A stretch of 64,000 nucleotides of DNA from Flavobacterium suncheonense GH29-5 = DSM 17707 (GTDB lineage: Bacteria; Bacteroidota; Bacteroidia; Flavobacteriales; Flavobacteriaceae). The translations under genes and the position numbers were made by a program. Numbering within the stretch: position 1 is the first letter of the stretch; every line of letters begins with the position of its first letter. The stretch lies in assembly GCF_000430025.1 (NCBI RefSeq), contig NZ_KE387022.1, positions 20,474 through 84,473 of the forward strand, in the 5' to 3' direction. Positions 1-8,290 of this stretch are shown piece after piece. The notes beneath the pieces were generated by a model, which had not been told where the DNA came from, did not search any database, and saw nothing but the letters and a program-made list of their open reading frames with translations.

Positions 1-348
1 TTGGATAATGGTCGCTTTTTTAAGACTGACTTTAGCTTAGAAAGTTATTATCAAGCTATGATAGACAGTATGGCGGTGTGTGGTTGGCAATATTTTTATT
101 TGGATTTTGAAGAAATAAAATCTAAATGTGCCGACTTCAAAGTAGGATATTGGCTATTATATCCATATAGTGAAGGTTTGATAGAATCACCGTTAGGAAG
201 GGATGTAACTCATGATACAAGCCGTTTGGCTGCAGTAGTTCATCACATGGAAGTTTGTGTGTATTTGCTACCAAAAATTTTCCCGAATAAAGATTTCAGT
301 TATCATAAACAACGTCTGGAAGATTTTAAAATGTTTTTGAGCCAATAA
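1..348 (+). CDS. C-terminal part of an immunity-like protein (cut by window edge)
   Basis: The first codon (TTG, Leu) is internal, because the 115 visible residues match residues about 156-272 of the full-length paralogue encoded at 3442-4260 almost throughout (shared GRFFKT, MIDSMAVCGWQYFYLDF, YHKQRLEDFK). The gene therefore begins upstream of the window. The family is not one I can name. Tandem paralogues of this kind, next to toxin remnants, are typical of immunity genes of polymorphic toxin systems, but that role is inferred. It is followed 20 bp later by another gene of the same array. No signal peptide or membrane segment is visible in the part present. Confidence 0.75.
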   Translation: MDNGRFFKTDFSLESYYQAMIDSMAVCGWQYFYLDFEEIKSKCADFKVGYWLLYPYSEGLIESPLGRDVTHDTSRLAAVVHHMEVCVYLLPKIFPNKDFSYHKQRLEDFKMFLSQ

Positions 349-368
349 GTACAAATTTAATTTAGGAC

Positions 369-1322
369 ATGAACATTCTACAGAAGATATTGAGCCGGAT
401 GTGGCCAGATAAGCCTATTAATGAAACTAAAACGGAAATGGTATCAGAGCCTGAGGCAATAGAACAAATTCAGGGTAATGCCGGTAAACTTTGGCCTCAA
501 CTCTGCCGGGAAACCATTGACTATTACAAAAAACTAGGCTGTCCGTGTGCGTTTCCGCGCTTCATCCAGTATACAAGCATTGACTGTGTTGACTCAGGTG
601 CTTCTTTTTCCATGAGGGAAACCGAAAGCTTTATTCAGGCATCTGATGACTGTTTTGACACCAATGAAATCGACAAAGGCAATGAATGCTATAGAGCCAT
701 TTTAACCTGCAAGACATGTGGTTCAACGTTCATGAAGGCCTGGAGCGACTTTAGCATAGCCATAAACAGGACTTATTTAAAGCCTTTAGAGCTTAAAGCG
801 CCACAGATAGGTGCCGACGCAGAAAGGCCGATTCCCTTTATGGCTGGTCTGTGCGGATATAGCTTGCCGGACAAAGCAGGCTTTAAGCATGTAGACCATG
901 ACACTTTTAGGGCTTACCTCCGGGCCATGAAGGATTGTGCGAAATTTTCTGTAACAAAAATTTTAAATAATAATCGCGAACTGCTATATGATGGTAACCA
1001 GGACCGTTTTTATGATAACCATTCCCTTGTTTTTAATAAGCAGCGCTACAATTTCAGGATCTCTGATGTTATCTCACTGGAAAACCTTCAACACATATTG
1101 AATGAGGCTTTCTTTAAGGATGTAATCAATAATATGAATTTTAAATCGTCCGCTTTTGACAGCAAAGTATATTACCGTTCTAAAGAAGGTCTTTCCTCCG
1201 GTTATTTAAAACAAGATGAACTCATTATAATAGTTTCATTTGGCGAATCTCAGCCCTGCCGATATAAAATTTTCTTTGAAGGTATAGTAGAATTACAAAG
1301 CTGCAAACAAAATACCGGTTAA
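369..1322 (+). CDS. hypothetical protein with CxxC motif
   Basis: A 317-residue soluble protein of unknown family. It is cysteine-rich in the first half, including CPC near residue 58 and a CKTCGSTF motif near residue 117, which could form a metal site; this is only suggested by spacing. No signal peptide is evident. It lies 20 bp after an immunity-like gene and 2 bp before the next open frame, so it probably belongs to the same co-directional array of accessory genes. GC content is somewhat higher than in its neighbours. I cannot assign a function; an immunity or toxin-accessory role is suggested by context only. Confidence 0.6.
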   Translation: MNILQKILSRMWPDKPINETKTEMVSEPEAIEQIQGNAGKLWPQLCRETIDYYKKLGCPCAFPRFIQYTSIDCVDSGASFSMRETESFIQASDDCFDTNEIDKGNECYRAILTCKTCGSTFMKAWSDFSIAINRTYLKPLELKAPQIGADAERPIPFMAGLCGYSLPDKAGFKHVDHDTFRAYLRAMKDCAKFSVTKILNNNRELLYDGNQDRFYDNHSLVFNKQRYNFRISDVISLENLQHILNEAFFKDVINNMNFKSSAFDSKVYYRSKEGLSSGYLKQDELIIIVSFGESQPCRYKIFFEGIVELQSCKQNTG

Positions 1323-1396
1323 AGATGCTTCAGCCAGTTATGAGAATTTTGCCAAATCAATATGGAAAAAACAAAACACCAATTTATAACACCATC

Positions 1397-2125
1397 ATGA
1401 TAACAGAAAAATACTTACAATGTTTAAAAGAACTGCAGGATAATCCGAACATTGAGATTGGAAAATATTCAAGTGAAACCAATTATTATGACTGCGAAGC
1501 ACCATCTGAAAGATTTTTAAAAAGTGTAAAAAACGACTTAGAAGAAGAAAATATTTTAATTTCTGATAATGATCTAGAATATTTTAATCTGGTGAGCATC
1601 GTCCTCAATTGGGATGATAAATTAAAAGTACCCACAAACCTGAAAATTTTAAGAGGAGGTTTTGTATTTAATGATGTTTCCGATGCTTTAACTTTTCCAA
1701 CTGATTACTTTGAAAACACGGTCAATGTAAAAGATGATGGGGAATATTCAGAAAAATTAGGTTGGTTTGAAAGGTTACCTATGGGGGTTGATGATAGTAT
1801 GAGAGGATGTTTTATTAAAGAAGAAGGCAATTTTCCGCCGCCGATAGCTTTTTGTAACGCAGGAGCAGGATGGTATGTAAAACTAGACTTTGATTATCAT
1901 AGATACATGGAACTTTTGTTTGAGAACTATGGCTTTAAAGGATGGCAATATTTCTATATAGATATCGTGAAGGAAATTCCCATGCTGGAAAAGGTTTTAG
2001 AGGATATGCAAACAGCAGTTCAGGTATTGCCATTGTTATTCCCTGATAAAGACTGGTCATACCATCAAAAAAAATATCAGGAGGTTTTAGAGAACTTGGG
2101 CAGAACTGAATATTCTAATAGCTAA
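1397..2125 (+). CDS. immunity-like protein, divergent paralogue of the 3442-4260 family
   Basis: A 242-residue soluble protein. The frame is open from an ATG at 1325, but the ATG at 1397 is preferred because the protein then begins MITEKYLQCL, lining up with the paralogue start MINEVLDFVA. The C-terminal third keeps the family pattern GWQYFYID ... LPLLFPDKDWSYHQKK, parallel to GWQYFYLDF ... LPKIFPDKDFSYHKQR in the genes at 1 and 3442. The middle is divergent. It sits inside an array of similar genes, so an immunity function against a toxin is plausible but inferred. The next gene starts 10 bp downstream, suggesting co-transcription. Confidence 0.65.
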   Translation: MITEKYLQCLKELQDNPNIEIGKYSSETNYYDCEAPSERFLKSVKNDLEEENILISDNDLEYFNLVSIVLNWDDKLKVPTNLKILRGGFVFNDVSDALTFPTDYFENTVNVKDDGEYSEKLGWFERLPMGVDDSMRGCFIKEEGNFPPPIAFCNAGAGWYVKLDFDYHRYMELLFENYGFKGWQYFYIDIVKEIPMLEKVLEDMQTAVQVLPLLFPDKDWSYHQKKYQEVLENLGRTEYSNS

Positions 2126-2135
2126 AATAATATCT

Positions 2136-3257
2136 ATGAGACTAAATAAAATACACCAGGATTTAAAAGAATTGTATAAAAACAAGGAACAGTTAAGCAC
2201 AATCTTAGGTGTCGAATTCAGCCATAAGGAAGAAACTGAACTATATACTAAAATATTACAGGTAGGACAATGGTATGTAGCACCTTTTTGCTTCGAGAAA
2301 TTTGACAGTTATGCCATTAAATTAACACCGAATAAAAAATTGGCAGATTCTCCCGTTTGTTTAAGAAGCGGATGGGATCACTATTCATTCTCTAACAGCT
2401 TGATCACCTTTTTATCCTTCAGGCAGTTAAAAATGTTGAATACCCCCAATTTTGCCCAATATATTTTAGATGATTGGCAGATATTGGAGGAGCTATCAAT
2501 CCCGTTTAGAGAATATACAAATGGTTTAGATACATTGGAATTTTTAAATGAATACCTGCACAATAAGGATAAGCAGAAATATCTTTCAAATCCTGCAGAA
2601 TTTTATACCAATGTATATCTGGATTTTTGGAACCACTATTACCCTGCCCGGCAGCAAAAGGAATATGTCCAGTTAATGCATTCAATGATAAAAGATGAAT
2701 CTTATTTTCCTGACTTCAAGGTAGAAGATTACGGAATATGGAACACAAGGGCATATAATGCTATAGGGCAAAGAGCATATACCTTAATTAATATTAAAAC
2801 AGAAGAAAAAGAGAATCAATTGTGGCAAAGCTTTATCCAGCCACATGGATTTGATGCCGTAGAATTTGATTTTGGTTTTATACCATATACTACATCATCA
2901 TCTTTTCAACTGGATCCTATAATAAGCAAATTTAACCCTGAACTGGGCTATTTCTCTAAATGGCGCAGCCATCCCTTATATGAAGCAGGCCAAATTCTTA
3001 ACAAAAATAAAAGTGCATATAATGGACATGCCCATATAAAAGCAGCTAAAGTAATAGATGAAGAACTAAAAGATCCGGTTACGGCATGGAATGCTTTAGT
3101 TAGTGCAGGATACTGGAGTGGAGTAAACTTTGGGCGCCCTAATATAGAGGCATGGAATGCAGCTATCGATTTATCTGGAAAGCATGGCTGGACAGAGATT
3201 TATGAAGTGCTGACAGACCAATTAGAATTTTATAATTATTATAAAGACAAAATTTAA
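2136..3257 (+). CDS. hypothetical protein of the immunity-like array
   Basis: A 373-residue soluble protein rich in aromatic residues (repeated W, Y and F) with no signal peptide or membrane segment. I do not recognise the family. The C-terminal 80 residues contain two similar stretches around AWNALVSAGYWSG and AWNAAIDLSGKHGW, about 30 residues apart, which may be a short internal repeat. It lies 10 bp after an immunity-like gene and is followed by a decayed coding fragment. Role unknown; membership of a toxin-immunity array is inferred from position only. Confidence 0.55.
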   Translation: MRLNKIHQDLKELYKNKEQLSTILGVEFSHKEETELYTKILQVGQWYVAPFCFEKFDSYAIKLTPNKKLADSPVCLRSGWDHYSFSNSLITFLSFRQLKMLNTPNFAQYILDDWQILEELSIPFREYTNGLDTLEFLNEYLHNKDKQKYLSNPAEFYTNVYLDFWNHYYPARQQKEYVQLMHSMIKDESYFPDFKVEDYGIWNTRAYNAIGQRAYTLINIKTEEKENQLWQSFIQPHGFDAVEFDFGFIPYTTSSSFQLDPIISKFNPELGYFSKWRSHPLYEAGQILNKNKSAYNGHAHIKAAKVIDEELKDPVTAWNALVSAGYWSGVNFGRPNIEAWNAAIDLSGKHGWTEIYEVLTDQLEFYNYYKDKI

Positions 3258-3261
3258 GCTA

Positions 3262-3396
3262 CTTATATTCAACAACTGGCAGTTACAACTTGTTTTTATT
3301 GTTGCTGTAATAAAAGAGGAACTAAAAATTACGGCTCAGTTTAACCCTGATACATTAAAGAAATTTGATAAAGCTATTTATCTTTTACATAAGTAA
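3262..3396 (+). pseudogene. start-less coding remnant
   Basis: After the stop of the preceding gene a frame stays open for 44 codons to a TAA at 3394. It reads FNNWQLQLVFIVAVIKEELK at first and ends with FNPDTLKKFDKAIYLLHK. Composition is protein-like but there is no start codon, so this looks like the 3' end of a gene whose front has been lost. The family is unknown. It could instead be chance. Confidence 0.3.
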
Positions 3397-3441
3397 TTAT
3401 AGAATCTTACTTAGAACCCATAGACAAAATTTTAATAATAT

Positions 3442-4260
3442 ATGATAAATGAAGTATTAGATTTTGTAGCAGATATAAAATTCAGATCAGGTTTTTATAC
3501 TGTTACAGATAATTTAGATGACACATTAAACTTTTCTGACAGAGCATTCAATTTTATAGCAGTTAATACAAAAGAAGATTTTCTATATAAATGGGAGAGG
3601 GAGATTACGGATGAAGATTTAAAATGGGAAAGAATAGGAAATTTAAAGTTGGATTGGGAACTTACTTTAGATAATATCTATCTGTATGGAGGGTTTAGAA
3701 ACTGGGGATTTTCTGATTCTTTAGTATCACCAGCTCAACCGGATTATAAATCTATTGCCTGCCAGCATGAATATTTTAGTGAAGAAGAAGAACGTTTTTT
3801 AAAAGAAGAAACCAATTTATTCTGCAAATCGGCCCACGGGATGGGTAACGGAACCTATGGGATTTTCCATCGCACTAAAGACAAGTATCCCTTTGACATT
3901 CTATACTTAGACAGAGGGCGATTTTTCAAAACTAATTTTACATTAGAGAGCTATTTCCAGGCGATGATAGACAGCATGGCTGTGTGCGGATGGCAATATT
4001 TCTATCTGGATTTTGATGAAATTAAAAACAAGTGCGCCGATTTTAAAGTAGGACAGCGCTGGCTGACGATATATCCTTATGGTGAAGGATTGGCTCCTTC
4101 CCCACTTGGGCACAACGTAACCAAGGAAACCAGCCGTTTGGATGCCGTGCTCCATCACATGGAAGTCTGCGCGTATATGTTGCCGAAGATTTTCCCCGAC
4201 AAAGATTTCAGTTATCACAAACAACGGCTGGAAGATTTCAAGGCATCCCTACAACAATAA
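3442..4260 (+). CDS. immunity-like protein (full-length member of the local family)
   Basis: A 272-residue soluble protein and the best-preserved member of a family that recurs here: the C-terminal fragment at 1-348, the divergent copy at 1397-2125 and the N-terminal stump at 4912. N-terminus MINEVLDFVADIKFRSGFY; the C-terminal block has AMIDSMAVCGWQYFYLDF and FPDKDFSYHKQRLEDFK. The 3' half is noticeably richer in GC than the 5' half, which could mark a recombination mosaic. Family not recognised; its clustering near a toxin remnant and a SUKH-like gene suggests an immunity protein, but no function is shown by the sequence itself. Confidence 0.65.
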   Translation: MINEVLDFVADIKFRSGFYTVTDNLDDTLNFSDRAFNFIAVNTKEDFLYKWEREITDEDLKWERIGNLKLDWELTLDNIYLYGGFRNWGFSDSLVSPAQPDYKSIACQHEYFSEEEERFLKEETNLFCKSAHGMGNGTYGIFHRTKDKYPFDILYLDRGRFFKTNFTLESYFQAMIDSMAVCGWQYFYLDFDEIKNKCADFKVGQRWLTIYPYGEGLAPSPLGHNVTKETSRLDAVLHHMEVCAYMLPKIFPDKDFSYHKQRLEDFKASLQQ

Positions 4261-4299
4261 ATGAGTTAATCATAAAAAACCGCGATTCATACCCTCGAA

Positions 4300-4845
4300 A
4301 TGGAAAAAGTAAAAAAATTTATATCCGACTTGGTTCAGGCGGAACAAAACGCACACATCGAGTATCGGAAACGGGACAACATGTCGGGTTACAACGACGC
4401 GTTCGATTATTTGATGTCGTTCACACATGATATATCCGACCAGGATTCCGGCATCGGGTTCGGCATCGGAAGAATGAACAAACCACACGATGAAGTTTTC
4501 TTCGAGGAGCTGTTTCTGATGTCGGAATTACGCCCACGCCACCTGTACAAAATCAGTCATTACAAAAACAGCAAATACGGCGATTTGTGGGCTTGCTATG
4601 TATCGGTTCCAAATTCATATATGAATACGAAGAGAATAAATGATTGCTTTATCGTATCTGAGATAAATGGAGAACTAAAAATCGTGGCAAATTTCGGCCC
4701 CGATATCGACCAGCCCAAATGGAAATACTATGGCGGGGACAGAGAACTGAAAATGAATAAGCTGGGGAAATTGTTATCTGTTGAGCGCATTATGGAGCCT
4801 GTGGACGATTCCTGGAGTATGGAACAATACAATAAAGAGATATGA
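4300..4845 (+). CDS. hypothetical protein
   Basis: A 181-residue soluble protein starting MEKVKKFISDLVQAEQNAHI. It has an acidic, aromatic composition and no signal peptide. Its first part is GC-richer than its neighbours. I do not recognise the family. It follows the immunity-like gene by 39 bp in the same direction and precedes a truncated copy of that gene, so it appears to be part of the same accessory array. An NTF2-like or other small immunity fold is possible from the size, but nothing in the sequence proves it. Confidence 0.55.
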   Translation: MEKVKKFISDLVQAEQNAHIEYRKRDNMSGYNDAFDYLMSFTHDISDQDSGIGFGIGRMNKPHDEVFFEELFLMSELRPRHLYKISHYKNSKYGDLWACYVSVPNSYMNTKRINDCFIVSEINGELKIVANFGPDIDQPKWKYYGGDRELKMNKLGKLLSVERIMEPVDDSWSMEQYNKEI

Positions 4846-4911
4846 GTTTTCAGGCAACACAATTACTCAAGGATAATAGAACAATTAAAAAACTTTAATC
4901 ATTAAATATCA

Positions 4912-5079
4912 ATGATCCAAAAAGTATTAGATTTCGTAGCAGACATAAAATCCAGATCAGGTTTTTATTCAGTTGAAGATAATTTAAATGTAATAGGTAA
5001 AGTTGATTTTTTTGTCTACGTTGCCATATACTTTAACTTCGCGTGTATCGTCCCCAATGGTAAGCACAGTTGTGAATAA
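4912..5079 (+). pseudogene. N-terminal stump of an immunity-like gene
   Basis: The ATG opens a 55-codon frame whose first about 26 residues (MIQKVLDFVADIKSRSGFYS, then VEDNLN) match the start of the 3442-4260 protein. From about position 4990 the match stops abruptly and the frame continues into DNA that makes better sense on the other strand. This is therefore a truncated copy ending at a rearrangement junction. Confidence 0.6.
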
Positions 5080-5094
5080 TGGTTCTTGTTTCAT
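4984..5094 (-). pseudogene. truncated N-terminal gene fragment meeting the junction
   Basis: On the minus strand an ATG at 5094 opens a 36-codon frame, MKQEPLFTTVLTIGDDTREV followed by KVYGNVDKKINF, which then runs into the junction near 4990 and stops. It has natural protein composition and looks like the first 30 or so residues of another gene, cut at the same breakpoint as the immunity-like stump. Family unknown. Confidence 0.35.
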
Positions 5095-5213
5095 GATTTA
5101 AAGGAGGAGACTATCCCCGTTAAAATGTTATAATCGGACTAACGTCTATCAGCCTGATTTAAGCGATTTTTTTATTAAAGTTGATTTATTGGAGGCTAAT
5201 ATACAAATTTACA

Positions 5214-5237
5214 GATTAAATCACCGATTGGTGATAT
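5214..5237. promoter_or_regulatory. candidate operator upstream of the tetR gene
   Basis: The sequence contains the inverted repeat ATCACC-GATT-GGTGAT (5220-5235), 137 bp upstream of the TetR start. A 21-bp segment GATTAAATCAC-N4-TGGTGA recurs at 7632-7652. TetR-family proteins usually autoregulate through such short palindromes, so an operator is plausible, but binding is inferred. Confidence 0.4.
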
Positions 5238-5371
5238 TTAAAATGTTTAGACTTTCAACATTCTTTTAACAAATGAGCTCTCATAAATTGATGCGATTGA
5301 AATAATTATGTTTTTAAAGATGTTTAGGAACATTGATTGTCTTATTTTTGCTGTTAGCCAAAAAAGGAAAA

Positions 5372-6016
5372 ATGAAAGACGGAATTTCGAAAACCCCAAG
5401 CAGGAATAAAGAGAACACCAGGCAACGGCTACTGGATGCCGTTGGGGAGATACTGAGAAGCGAAGGTTACCAGGCACTAAAAGTTAACCAGATTGCGGCT
5501 ACGGCCGGGCTCGATAAAAAGCTTATCTATAATTACTTTGGCAGTAAAGATAACCTGGTGGGCGAATACATCAACTCGAAAGACTTTTGGAGCAACGTAA
5601 AGGCAGACAGCATTCCAGCCGACTTTTCCGATGGCGGAAAGAATTTTACTATCGAAGTGCTACTTCAACAATTTGATTTTGTCAGGACTAGCGCAGAACT
5701 GCAAAAGGTGCTTTTGTGGCGCCTGTCTGAAGAACAACCGTTCCTGCGGCTCATGACACAGAACCAGGAGAACGTAGGTGAAGAACTGTTTAAGCACGTC
5801 ATGGACCCCTACTTTGGCAAAAATGCACAGGATTACAGAGCTATAACAGCCATACTGGTAGCCGGGATTTATTACCTTAACCTTTATGCATCGCACAACG
5901 GAAGCATCTTTTGCGGAATAGACCTGGGCGAGACGGCTGGCCGGGAGAAAATACGACAGGCATTGTCCTTCCTGATCCATAAGACCTATGAGGGCTTACA
6001 GGACGAGCCTAAGTGA
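5372..6016 (+). CDS. TetR/AcrR family transcriptional regulator
   Basis: A 214-residue protein with an N-terminal TetR DNA-binding domain at residues about 14-60: TRQRLLDAVGEILRSEGYQA, then the helix-turn-helix VNQIAATAGLDKKLIYNYFGSKDNL. The C-terminal 150 residues form the ligand-sensing part, whose effector cannot be read from sequence. The ATG at 5372 is chosen over an upstream in-frame start at 5333 because it is preceded by AAAAAGGAAA and gives the usual domain position. It stands alone between decayed genes; an inverted repeat about 140 bp upstream may be its operator. GC content is higher than in the surrounding immunity array, suggesting a different origin. Confidence 0.9.
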   Translation: MKDGISKTPSRNKENTRQRLLDAVGEILRSEGYQALKVNQIAATAGLDKKLIYNYFGSKDNLVGEYINSKDFWSNVKADSIPADFSDGGKNFTIEVLLQQFDFVRTSAELQKVLLWRLSEEQPFLRLMTQNQENVGEELFKHVMDPYFGKNAQDYRAITAILVAGIYYLNLYASHNGSIFCGIDLGETAGREKIRQALSFLIHKTYEGLQDEPK

Positions 6017-6031
6017 TCAGGCTTGCCCCTG

Positions 6032-6290
6032 TCACCTCCATGAATTCATTTTATAATTATAGAAGTTTGCTTTCATGTCTTCTATCCTATCCTCAAGTAC
6101 TGAAATACCTGCCTGTAAATACTTTTCTTTTTCAGTTTCCGACAAAACATGAATAACGTCAAATCCCGGGGCTGGATCAGGAATCGGCACAGATAGTTAT
6201 ATAGTATTATCTTCCCCATAAACATAATATTCCCATTTTTTTTTCTAAAAGTTTCAAATTTTCAAACCGTTGTGTGTTTTTGAATTCCAT
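6032..6290 (-). pseudogene. small hypothetical gene broken by frameshift and stop
   Basis: Read on the minus strand from ATG 6290: MEFKNTQRFENLKLLEKK, then a run of nine A residues (T run at 6236-6244) where a frame change restores WEYYVYGEDNTI. After one in-frame TAA the same frame gives SVPIPDPAPGFDVIHVLSE and continues to a stop at 6032. The pieces join into a credible protein of about 85 residues. I read this as a pseudogene with a homopolymer frameshift plus a nonsense change; a phase-variable state is less likely because of the second lesion. Family unknown. Confidence 0.5.
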
Positions 6291-6337
6291 GTTTTATAGA
6301 TATGCAGCCGGGTTGCTACTCTTGATTTAATGCGAAC

Positions 6338-7084
6338 TTAGTACACTATTCCAAATTCTGCCAAATCAGGTTCTAAATGAGGAAAGATCACAGGAAAAAA
6401 ACGTTTCATCAGTTCGTGACTTGGAGATTTCTCTTTTAAACAATAAGTTAAGTTCCAATAATTGAAACATTTAGCTTTATAAGCTAATTCTAAATATTGT
6501 TCAAATGTAACTTTCATATCATGCAATGCTTCCGGAAAACCGCCAAAACCTGTATACAAATAAATATTGTCTATTAACTTCCCGTTTTCAACCTTCATAC
6601 AGGCAACAGCAAATTCATTAGTATCAATAGGTCGTAAATCTCCTCCGTTTAATCCTAAACTTATTGCAGCATCATACATTCCGGTTGATTTTACATTCTC
6701 TAAATCTATAACATTTTTAAGTTGTGTTATATTTAGATTACCACTAAGCAGTATCTTTACAGCTTCCCAGCTATATCCGTTCTCTAAATACTCTTTCTTT
6801 ATCCATGGATCTTCTTTGAATATTGATTCTTTTTCTTTACCATTTTGAAAACTTTCATCGATGATTCTCCATACAAAATTAAGTTTAGCGGCTTGACTAT
6901 AAAAATTTATTAAACTTTCAGGAAAAATTATTTTTTTTTCATTTAATATTATTTCTAGGTCTTCTTGTGGTATAGCCTCGTTTGGCATATATACTGCACC
7001 TGACGAGACTAAGTAATCTGAATCATAAACTTCTTTGGACAAACTACTTTTCCTATCTCTAAACTTTTTTTCAATATTTATCAT
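6338..7084 (-). CDS. SUKH (SMI1/KNR4)-like immunity protein
   Basis: A 248-residue soluble protein. Residues about 40-75 (IPQEDLEIIL ... FPESLINFYSQAAKLNFVW) have the usual SUKH-domain shape of a leading helix, an FP-x-x-L-x-x-FY motif and a following W. SUKH proteins commonly neutralise nuclease or other toxins of polymorphic toxin systems. The gene begins 12 bp after the stop of a toxin-like remnant at 7097-7571 on the same strand, the classical toxin-then-immunity order. The assignment rests on motif shape and context, not on a search. Confidence 0.55.
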   Translation of the reverse strand: MINIEKKFRDRKSSLSKEVYDSDYLVSSGAVYMPNEAIPQEDLEIILNEKKIIFPESLINFYSQAAKLNFVWRIIDESFQNGKEKESIFKEDPWIKKEYLENGYSWEAVKILLSGNLNITQLKNVIDLENVKSTGMYDAAISLGLNGGDLRPIDTNEFAVACMKVENGKLIDNIYLYTGFGGFPEALHDMKVTFEQYLELAYKAKCFNYWNLTYCLKEKSPSHELMKRFFPVIFPHLEPDLAEFGIVY

Positions 7085-7096
7085 ATGTAATTATTT

Positions 7097-7571
7097 TCAA
7101 TATATTAGTCTATTATTCTTTTCTAAAGTTTCTAATTTATCAATATGGTCTTCTTTAGCAATACTATTCATACGCCTTTCAACCTCATTTATATCTCTAA
7201 AATTACCATTATTTTCTCTTTCTTTAACTAAATTTTTAAAGAATCCTGTCATTCCGCTAACATCATTAGCTTTAGCAACCTGCTGTAAACGTGCCGCACT
7301 TGCCGTATTAATGTTTACAGTATAAGGTTCTGGAATTTTAATTGCTTTATAATAACTATTAACCGCTTTCTTACGGTTGCCCGATTCCTTCCAAATAAAA
7401 CACATAACGGTCCGGTTGAATCTCTCCTGATGATGTTAAAATCGCGACCCGGTCTTTCATAGTATACCGAACGTTAAGGTTTTCTTTGGAGCGATAAAAA
7501 ACGTGGTTACCAAATGGGCTCGGTTTAAATTTGAAGGTGCGTAAAAGTGCCTTAAACGCCCCCTCGGAAAT
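7097..7571 (-). pseudogene. C-terminal remnant of a polymorphic-toxin-like gene
   Basis: Two overlapping minus-strand frames join into one degenerate coding stretch. The upstream part (7371-7571, no start codon) includes GNHVFYRSKENLNVRY and TSSGEIQPDRYVFYLEG; the downstream part (7097-7405) includes NRKKAVNSYYKAIKIPEPY and VNINTASAARLQQVAKANDV. The frames must shift near 7375-7405. The VNINTASAARLQ segment resembles a helix-hairpin-helix. It is followed 12 bp later by a SUKH-like gene, so a decapitated toxin is the best reading; no toxin family is identified. Confidence 0.45.
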
Positions 7572-7631
7572 TTATGTGCTTATTTCATCCAGATTTTTTT
7601 CATGATTTGGTAACCTGTTTGTTAATAGATT

Positions 7632-7654
7632 GATTAAATCACTAAATGGTGACA
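7632..7654. promoter_or_regulatory. second copy of the TetR-region operator-like sequence
   Basis: The segment GATTAAATCAC-TAAA-TGGTGA (7632-7652) matches the candidate operator at 5214-5234 in all positions except three of the four middle bases. It lies in an 885-bp stretch (7406-8290) whose middle holds no recognisable gene. Function inferred only from recurrence. Confidence 0.3.
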
Positions 7655-8184
7655 AAATAAACTATTATTCTGAAAAATTTATTGCATAGAGCTAAAATTT
7701 TCTGAAAAAAATCCTGGTAACCCTTTGTTCAGCAAACAATCTGGGCGGGGCAGAATTAGCATCAGGAAAAAGTCGCAAATTTAGCGTTTTTCTTTATGAA
7801 AAAGTTATATCTTACAGTTCAACTACCCTCAAGTTCCTATACATCTCTGATATACAAACTACTGGTTTGTTTGTGATGTTTATCGTTATTTCGATTAAAG
7901 TTGTATCCATATTGTACCGTATCAGTATGAAATACAGCACGATAACTGATTGCTAATTTCTGTATCGGGAAATAACGCATCGAAAATTAGAATTTATAGT
8001 GCGTTTTCGATAAAGCATTTTATGGTCATTAATCCGAAAAGTTTTTACGCGGATAGATAAAAAACAAACTTTCAAACACTTCAGTCAACTTCAAACCTTT
8101 GGATTTCAATTCCTTTATTGCGACAATAAATTACAGTCCGACCACTTTTCCGGTATTTCATATCCCTAAAATTAGTGAGGTGTT
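7655..8184. other. intergenic stretch with no recognised gene
   Basis: I see no credible coding frame, RNA gene or clear repeat in this AT-rich stretch between the toxin remnant and the lipoprotein promoter. It may hold decayed accessory DNA. Confidence 0.4.
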
Positions 8185-8233
8185 AATCATTAAAAATAGT
8201 GATTGTTTTACTTTGCAATTTGAGATACGTTTG
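8185..8233 (+). promoter_or_regulatory. promoter with overlapping palindromic operator, lipoprotein gene
   Basis: A Bacteroidota-type promoter: TTG at 8203-8205, a 20-bp spacer, then TACGTTTG at 8226-8233, 58 bp before the ATG at 8291. The imperfect palindrome AATCATTAAAAATAGTGATT (8185-8204) overlaps the TTG box. Both the palindrome and its position match the hsdR promoter at 22426-22474. Confidence 0.5.
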
Positions 8234-8290
8234 TCCTCTGCAATAGAGACAGTCTTTATTGTGAATTTATAATCTTACTATAATACAATT

